From NCBI GenBank assembly GCA_902826335.1, contig CADEEL010000002.1:71536-135535 (forward strand): DNA of 64,000 bases, in the 5' to 3' direction. The stretch's first letter is position 1. Each line of letters opens with the position of its first letter. A program made the position numbers and the translations under genes. Under the pieces are notes generated by a model. It saw only the letters and a program-made list of their open reading frames with translations, was not told the origin of the DNA and ran no database searches. The DNA is from an uncultured Alphaproteobacteria bacterium (GTDB lineage: Bacteria > Pseudomonadota > Alphaproteobacteria > Caulobacterales > Aquidulcibacteraceae). Below are positions 59,256-64,000 of this stretch, in pieces.

Positions 59256-59678
59256 TCACTCCCTCGGCGCGCGCGGCGTGCGCAGCGTCATCAACATGCG
59301 GATGAAAAACCAAATCCCGATGGCGATCGAGGCGAGCACCGGTACGCTGAGAACAGGCTGGCGCTGCGCCGTCGCCATGAAAACGGCGACGCCGAGGGCG
59401 ATGAGCATGGCCGCGCCGTAAAGGACAGCCGCCGCTGTCACGCCGGGATGGCGGGCCTGCGCAGCTTCATCGAAGGGCAAGCGCCGTTTTGCGTAAGAGA
59501 CGCGCGCGGCGCCACGCAAGTCATCCGTAGGCGGACCTTCTCCCTCTCCCCTGGAGGGGGAGGGGGCTGGGGGGTGGGGCGACGCAGGCGCCGGCGAAGC
59601 CTGTGGGCTCACCCCCTCCCCTGCCCCTCCCCCCTCAAGTGGGAGGGGAGGCGTAGCTTGTTCCGGAGACATTTTCAC
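59256..59678 (-). CDS. Small membrane protein with an in-frame palindromic repeat, unknown function
   Basis: The 140-residue protein overlaps nuoE by 4 nt and ends 2 nt before nuoF. Residues ~8-47 are low complexity (Pro, Ser, Gly, Glu) and are encoded entirely by the GC-rich inverted repeat at 59537-59652. The remainder has [21 protein letters not shown] and [20 protein letters not shown], two TM helices. It looks like a two-TM protein into which a repeat element inserted without breaking the frame. No family recognised. Small membrane proteins between nuoE and nuoF are known in some relatives. Confidence 0.65.
   Translation of the reverse strand: MKMSPEQATPPLPLEGGGAGEGVSPQASPAPASPHPPAPSPSRGEGEGPPTDDLRGAARVSYAKRRLPFDEAAQARHPGVTAAAVLYGAAMLIALGVAVFMATAQRQPVLSVPVLASIAIGIWFFIRMLMTLRTPRAPRE
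59537..59652. repeat. GC-rich REP-like inverted repeat inside a coding region
   Basis: Two arms rich in C/T then G (CTCCCTCTCCCCTGGAGGGG... and its inverse around CCCCTCCCCCCTCAAGTGGG) flank a central CAGGC/GCCTG hairpin. Overall it resembles the dispersed CCCTCTCCCC-type palindromic repeats found in many alphaproteobacterial genomes. It lies fully inside the ORF at 59256-59678 and is in frame on the minus strand. No second copy was found in this window. Confidence 0.75.
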
Positions 59679-60328
59679 GCGTTCTCCGGCCGATTTGGCA
59701 ATTTCACGGGGCGCTCCAACGAGCCGTCATAGAGCGCGGAATCCGTGAGCGTTTCCGCGCCGCCCTCCGGCGCGGAGGTTTGACGTCCGCGCGCCGAGCC
59801 GGGCGTGATTGTTTCACCCCCCGCCAACTTGTCGATCAGCGCCTCTAAATCGTCGGGTGACAAATCCTCATGATAGTAATCGTCAATCGCCACGACCGGC
59901 GCGTTGACGCAGCCGCCGAGGCATTCGACCTCCTCCCAGGAAAACGCTCCATCGCCTCTCACCACGAACTTCTTGCCTATGCGGCGCAGGCACACATCCT
60001 TCAGCGCCTCCGCGCCGCGCAGCGCACATGGCGTCGTCCCGCACACCTGCAGATGATGGCGCCCGCGCGGCTCAAGGTGGAACATCGTATAAAAAGTGGC
60101 CACTTCCAGCACGCGAATTTTGGCCATGCCCAGCATGTCGGCGATCGCGCGGATCGCCGGCTCGCTGACCCAGCCCTCCTGCTTCTGAACCAGCCAAAGC
60201 AGCGGGATCACCGCGCTCGCCCGCCGATCTGGCGGAAACTTGGCGAGTTGGCGCTCCACCTCAGGCATGGCCTCGGCGCGAAATGCGAAGCTGGCGGGCT
60301 GTTCGGCGGCGAGGCGGCGGGCGGACAT
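59675..60328 (-). CDS. nuoE: NADH-quinone oxidoreductase subunit E ([2Fe-2S])
   Basis: NuoE carries cluster N1a next to NuoF. The 217-residue protein has VIPLLWLVQKQEGWVSEPAI, VATFYTMFHLEPRGRHHLQVCGTTPC with the first two cluster Cys (CGTTPC), and EVECLGGCVNAPVVAIDDYY with the second pair (CLGGC). The C-terminal ~50 residues are a Gly/Thr/Pro-rich extension seen in alphaproteobacterial NuoE. It overlaps the following ORF by 4 nt. Confidence 0.97.
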   Translation of the reverse strand: MSARRLAAEQPASFAFRAEAMPEVERQLAKFPPDRRASAVIPLLWLVQKQEGWVSEPAIRAIADMLGMAKIRVLEVATFYTMFHLEPRGRHHLQVCGTTPCALRGAEALKDVCLRRIGKKFVVRGDGAFSWEEVECLGGCVNAPVVAIDDYYHEDLSPDDLEALIDKLAGGETITPGSARGRQTSAPEGGAETLTDSALYDGSLERPVKLPNRPENA

Positions 60329-60395
60329 GGGACGCTTTCCTGATTCCGGGGCTTCTTAGCGCCCAAGGCGGCGGATTTCGATGCGCAAAATGCGC

Positions 60396-60734
60396 CTAAC
60401 CCTCACGAACAAAGTCGACCCGAACGATCCGTCCGGCCTGGACGGTATAAATCGCCGCCGCCCGAAAGCTGGGGCCATCGGAGCCGCGAGAGATGTCTTC
60501 ATGGTCGATCACGACGGGTCCCACCGCAATGCGGTGGACGAGACGGGCGCGGTTGGTGGGGTGGTTTGCAAACAGCGCCGCATAGCGCGCGCGGATGGCG
60601 GGCGCGCCAGATTCCGTCACAGCACCGTTCAAATCCGCCAGTACGGCGTCCGCGGCGAAGCACGCCATGAAGGCGTCGAGCGCCTGCGCGTTATAGGCGT
60701 CGAGTTGCGCCTGCACGAGTTCGCTCGGCGTCAT
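60396..60734 (-). CDS. SnoaL/NTF2-like fold protein
   Basis: The 112-residue protein has the NTF2-like cone fold seen in steroid isomerase and SnoaL-like proteins: LVQAQLDAYNAQALDAFMACFAADAVLADL at the start, IRARYAALFANHP, and AAIYTVQAGRIVRVDFVRE at the end. Members range from isomerases to non-catalytic binding proteins. It overlaps the upstream gene by 4 nt, and 67 bp without a gene separate it from nuoE. It is one of several small genes inserted between nuoD and nuoE. Confidence 0.8.
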   Translation of the reverse strand: MTPSELVQAQLDAYNAQALDAFMACFAADAVLADLNGAVTESGAPAIRARYAALFANHPTNRARLVHRIAVGPVVIDHEDISRGSDGPSFRAAAIYTVQAGRIVRVDFVREG

Positions 60735-61138
60735 GAGGTGGCGCGCGCCTCGATCGCGTCGAGCGCGACGAGATTCTTTACCGCGTCGTCGCGAGTGCGC
60801 AGCAGCAGGGCGCGGCGATAGGCGCGTAAAAACGGCGAAACCAGCGGAACACGCAACAGCGCGCCGCGGCGGATCAGGATAAGCAGAACAAGCGCGGGCG
60901 CGATCGTCAGAGACGCGAGCCCACTCGGCGCCGCCGCCCCGCCCAGCCCATAGGAGATACGCAGCGGCATAATCACGAAGCCAATAACAAGCCCAATGAT
61001 AAGGCCCTGGAGCCCCGCGCCGATCCGCACGCGCAACAGCCCATGAGCCACCTGATCGGGTTTAAACATAAAAAGGGACACGGCGACGAACGCCGCCGCA
61101 ATGACGAGCGCGACAGCGCCTTCGATCCACAGCATCAT
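60731..61138 (-). CDS. Membrane protein of unknown function (about 135 residues)
   Basis: The protein starts at ATG 61138, overlapping the glyoxalase stop, and has three hydrophobic segments: AVALVIAAAFVAVSLFMF, GLQGLIIGLVIGFVIM and LTIAPALVLLILI. A basic soluble tail (PFLRAYRRALLLRTRDDAV) follows. No known family was recognised. It is coupled at both ends by ATGA-type overlaps inside the nuoD-nuoE interval. Confidence 0.7.
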   Translation of the reverse strand: MMLWIEGAVALVIAAAFVAVSLFMFKPDQVAHGLLRVRIGAGLQGLIIGLVIGFVIMPLRISYGLGGAAAPSGLASLTIAPALVLLILIRRGALLRVPLVSPFLRAYRRALLLRTRDDAVKNLVALDAIEARATS

Positions 61139-61581
61139 GGCGCGCCCTTTTCGATCTCCAGCCTGCCGTCCGCCCCGATGGGCCAATGCGGGTTAAAGGC
61201 GACCTCCCAGGGATTGCCGTCCGGATCGGCGAAATAGCCCGAATAACCGCCCCACTCAGTCTTGTGCGGCGCCTTGAGGATGGCGGCGCCGGCGCCGCTG
61301 ACTGCGGCGAAGAGCGCATCCACCTGCGCCTCGCTGCGCACATTGTGGGCCAGCGCAAAGCCGCGATAGGCGCCAGCATCGAATGCGCCGGCGCGGCCCA
61401 TGTCAGCACGAAACGCTTCGTGCTTGAACAGACCGAACACCAAGCCGTTCAGATCGAAGAACGCGATGTCGTCCATTGAAAAAAACGGCGTCCAGCCGAG
61501 CGCTTTTTCATAAAAAGCTTTCGCGCGCGCCACGTCCGCCACGCCCAACGTAATCACAGAGGCGCGCGCTTCAACGCTCAC
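61135..61581 (-). CDS. Glyoxalase/VOC family protein
   Basis: The 148-residue vicinal-oxygen-chelate protein has [22 protein letters not shown] at the start, [19 protein letters not shown], and a final [21 protein letters not shown] with the family's DPDGNxWE motif. Members include glyoxalase I, dioxygenases and fosfomycin-type resistance proteins; metal ligands are incomplete by eye (first His replaced), so enzymatic activity is uncertain. The GTG start overlaps the nuoD stop (GTGA). Confidence 0.83.
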   Translation of the reverse strand: MSVEARASVITLGVADVARAKAFYEKALGWTPFFSMDDIAFFDLNGLVFGLFKHEAFRADMGRAGAFDAGAYRGFALAHNVRSEAQVDALFAAVSGAGAAILKAPHKTEWGGYSGYFADPDGNPWEVAFNPHWPIGADGRLEIEKGAP

Positions 61582-62786
61582 CGGTCAATTTCTCCGAACA
61601 CGATGTCGAGCGAGCCGAGCACGGCGCCTACGTCCGCGAGCATATGGCCTTTGCAGAGATAATCCATCGCTTCGAGATGGGGAAAGCCGGGCGCGCGGAT
61701 TTTACAGCGATACGGTTTGTTGGTTCCGTCCGCCACGAGATAGACGCCGAATTCGCCCTTTGGCGCCTCGACCGCCGCATAGACCTCGCCAGGGCCGACA
61801 TGGAAGCCTTCCGTGTACAGCTTGAAGTGATGGATGAGCGCCTCCATCGATTGTTTCATGGCCGCCCGGCGCGGCGGCGCGAATTTCGAATTCACCGGCA
61901 TCACCGGCCCAGGCGTGCGCCGCAACAGATCGATGCATTGCAGCATGATCTTCGTGGACTCGTACATCTCCTCCATGCGGCAGAGATAGCGATCGTAGCA
62001 ATCACCATTTTTCCCGACGGGGATTTGGAAATCGAGCTCCGAATAAATTTCATAAGGCTGCGCGCGGCGTAAATCCCAGGCCATGCCGGAGCCGCGCACC
62101 ATCACACCCGAAAAACCCCGCTCCAGCGCGTCCTGCTTGGTGACGACGCCGATATCGACATTGCGCTGCTTGAAGATGCGGTTGTCGGTCAAAAGCCCTT
62201 CAATATCACGCATCGCCTTGGGAAAATCGCGGCAGAAGATTTCGATGTCGTCAATCAGCGCCGGCGGCAAATCCTGGTGCACGCCGCCGGGGCGGAAATA
62301 GCAGGCATGCATGCGCGAGCCGGACGCGCGCTCATAGAACACCATGAGCTTCTCGCGTTCCTCGAAACCCCAGGTGATCGGCGTCAAGGCGCCGACATCC
62401 ATGGCCTGCGTAGTGATGTTGAGGATGTGGGAGAGGAGCCGACCGATCTCTGAAAACAGCACGCGAATGATCTTGGCGCGGCGCGGAACCTCGATGCCCG
62501 CCAGCTTCTCGATCGCCAGGCAGAAGGCGTGCTCCTGGTTCATCGGCGCGACATAATCGAGCCGATCAAAATATGGCATCGCCTGCAAATAAGTCTTGTG
62601 CTCGATCAGCTTTTCCGTGCCGCGATGCAGCAGGCCGATATGAGGATCGACCCGCTCGACCACTTCGCCGTCCAGTTCCAGCACGAGACGCAGCACGCCG
62701 TGCGCGGCAGGGTGCTGGGGCCCGAAATTAAGCGTGAAAGTACGCTTCTCCTCTTGCGCGGCGATCGGCGATGCATCGTCGGCCAT
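61578..62786 (-). CDS. nuoD: NADH-quinone oxidoreductase subunit D
   Basis: NuoD (49-kDa subunit) forms the quinone-binding pocket with NuoB. The 402-residue protein has [23 protein letters not shown] (the quinone-site His in HPAAHG), [40 protein letters not shown], and the hydrogenase-like end [23 protein letters not shown] (key residues D-x-V-x-x-x-G-S-x-D-I-V-F-G-E-x-D-R). NuoC and NuoD are separate, as usual in alphaproteobacteria. Confidence 0.98.
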   Translation of the reverse strand: MADDASPIAAQEEKRTFTLNFGPQHPAAHGVLRLVLELDGEVVERVDPHIGLLHRGTEKLIEHKTYLQAMPYFDRLDYVAPMNQEHAFCLAIEKLAGIEVPRRAKIIRVLFSEIGRLLSHILNITTQAMDVGALTPITWGFEEREKLMVFYERASGSRMHACYFRPGGVHQDLPPALIDDIEIFCRDFPKAMRDIEGLLTDNRIFKQRNVDIGVVTKQDALERGFSGVMVRGSGMAWDLRRAQPYEIYSELDFQIPVGKNGDCYDRYLCRMEEMYESTKIMLQCIDLLRRTPGPVMPVNSKFAPPRRAAMKQSMEALIHHFKLYTEGFHVGPGEVYAAVEAPKGEFGVYLVADGTNKPYRCKIRAPGFPHLEAMDYLCKGHMLADVGAVLGSLDIVFGEIDR

Positions 62787-62788
62787 GA

Positions 62789-63418
62789 TCAGCCCTCCGC
62801 CTTTTCATCGCCAGGAAGCGCGGCTTGCATCCCTTCCCAAGGGCTCAAAAAGTCAAAATTACGAAACGCCTGCGGCAGCTTCACCGGCTCATACACGACG
62901 CGCTTCTGCTCGGAATCATAGCGCACCTCGACATGGCCGGAGAGAGGGAATTCCTTGCGCAGCGGATGGCCCTGGAAGCCGTAATCAGTGAGCAGCCGGC
63001 GCAAATCCGGATGGCCGCTGAACAGGATGCCATACATATCGAAGGCTTCGCGCTCGTACCAATTCGCGCATGGGAAAACCTCCGCCACGCTCGGCACCGG
63101 CGTCGTTTCATCCGTCACCACCTTGACCCGCACGCGAATATTCACGCGCATGGACAGCAGGTGGTAGACGACGTCGAACCGCTTGGCGCGCGCGGGCCAA
63201 TCGACGCCGCAAATGTCGATCAGCGTTTCAAATTGCGTCTGCTTATTATCTCTCAGAAAGCGCAACACGGTGACGATGTGTTCGCCCGCCACACGCACGG
63301 TGAGCTCATCAAACGCCACATCATAGCCGAGCACGGCGTCAGCCATGGAGCTTTGTATGTGCGCGCCGATCTCGTGGGGGCCGGGGCCGGCGGCAAGGGG
63401 AACAAATTTCATGTTCAT
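62789..63418 (-). CDS. nuoC: NADH-quinone oxidoreductase subunit C
   Basis: NuoC (30-kDa subunit) is a peripheral-arm structural subunit without cofactor. The 209-residue protein has [60 protein letters not shown] (key residues W-Y-E-R-E-x-x-D-M-Y-G and D-Y-G-F-x-G-H-P-L-R-K-x-F-P), and the GYVEVRYD-like block. Two nearby ATGs (63418, 63412) are possible. nuoD follows 2 nt later. Confidence 0.98.
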   Translation of the reverse strand: MNMKFVPLAAGPGPHEIGAHIQSSMADAVLGYDVAFDELTVRVAGEHIVTVLRFLRDNKQTQFETLIDICGVDWPARAKRFDVVYHLLSMRVNIRVRVKVVTDETTPVPSVAEVFPCANWYEREAFDMYGILFSGHPDLRRLLTDYGFQGHPLRKEFPLSGHVEVRYDSEQKRVVYEPVKLPQAFRNFDFLSPWEGMQAALPGDEKAEG

Positions 63419-63434
63419 GGCGTGCTCGGGCGCG

Positions 63435-63763
63435 TCAATCGACGATGAAGAGCCGCGCGCCGGTTTCGGTGCGCGAGCGGTGCGGTTCGGCGTTGTCGGC
63501 GACCTGATAACTCATGCCGCGTTCGAGCGTGAAGGTGCGCCCGTCAGATAGTTCTGTCGTCAGTGTGCCGTCCACGCAGAAGAGAATGTGGCCTTTCTCG
63601 CACCAATGATCGGCGAGATAGCCGGGCGAATATTCTACGATGCGGACGCGAATGTCGTCGAAAACCTGCGTGCGCCATGTGGCGGTTCCTGTTTCGCCCG
63701 GATGCTCTTCGGGCGCCAGCGCGCGCCAGTCGGTCGTGCCGAAGGGGATGGCGCTCATCCGCA

Positions 63764-63764
<1 letters not shown>
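63435..63764 (-). CDS. DHCW-motif cupin protein
   Basis: The 109-residue single-domain cupin has [28 protein letters not shown], then [18 protein letters not shown] with the DHWC/H metal-site-like pattern that names the family, and [27 protein letters not shown] at the end. The function is unknown; cupins of this size often bind a metal and a small ligand. It starts at the ATG overlapping the nuoB stop (TGATG) and lies between nuoB and nuoC, where relatives normally have nothing. Confidence 0.83.

Positions 63765-64000
<236 letters not shown>

Overview
The window is high-GC chromosomal DNA from an alphaproteobacterium. The gene order points to Caulobacterales/Hyphomonadaceae: tpiA-secG-pyrG; ppiD-trpE; trpGDC-lexA-comEC-gltX-gltA-lpxB; the bamA/lpx/rseP/dxr/cdsA/uppS/frr/pyrH/tsf/rpsB superoperon; dnaE-proS-lolCD; and a nuo operon followed by birA-coaX-rnj-mce. 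A LexA box of the alphaproteobacterial type (GAAC-N7-GAAC) in front of lexA and a short ProS support this. The species call is inference; no rRNA or tRNA gene was seen.

Layout. 1-3.5 kb is an accessory patch: the end of a formylglycine-generating-enzyme-like protein, a permuted NlpC/P60 (YiiX-like) protein, a VapB/VapC toxin-antitoxin pair, a glutathione S-transferase and a lower-GC gene of unknown function. 3.5-6.7 kb holds pyrG, secG and tpiA on the minus strand. 6.9-14.1 kb, plus strand, holds a PpiD-like foldase, trpE, a hotdog thioesterase, trpGDC and lexA. comEC lies on the minus strand head-to-head with gltX-gltA. 19-34.5 kb is one minus-strand block that starts with rpsB-tsf, is interrupted by a divergent SRAP gene, and continues pyrH-frr-uppS-cdsA-dxr-rseP-bamA-skp-lpxD-fabZ-lpxA-lpxI-lpxB. 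It therefore combines translation factors, UMP kinase, isoprenoid and phospholipid synthesis, outer-membrane protein assembly and lipid A synthesis. 34.7-42 kb holds a DUF1428 gene and dnaE (minus), then proS, lolC and lolD (plus). 43-64 kb is a long minus-strand operon from nuoB (cut by the right edge) through nuoC-D-E-F-G-H-I-J-K-L-M-N to birA, coaX, rnj, mce and a DUF1467 gene.

The core gene order is conventional. The unusual content lies in the joints. (1) lolD is followed by a lower-GC 2-oxoglutarate/Fe(II) oxygenase gene and then by a second, partly decayed copy of the lolD 3' end, with a 55-bp exact repeat 1,090 bp away and mostly synonymous differences around it. (2) The same architecture recurs at nuoF: two tiny membrane ORFs follow the gene, then a second copy of its last ~11 codons overlaps the start of a yciI-like gene. 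Two insertions that each duplicate the 3' end of an operon gene, in one window, are the most notable finding. (3) The nuoB-nuoG interval is interrupted by many small non-nuo genes: a DHCW cupin, a glyoxalase, a membrane protein, a SnoaL-like protein, a protein containing an in-frame GC-rich palindromic repeat, the two tiny membrane ORFs, a YciI-like protein and an exported protein with PGPAGGPG repeats. (4) The SRAP protein has substitutions at two positions normally conserved in the catalytic pocket.

No CRISPR array, insertion sequence, transposase, integrase, prophage gene, rRNA or tRNA was recognised.
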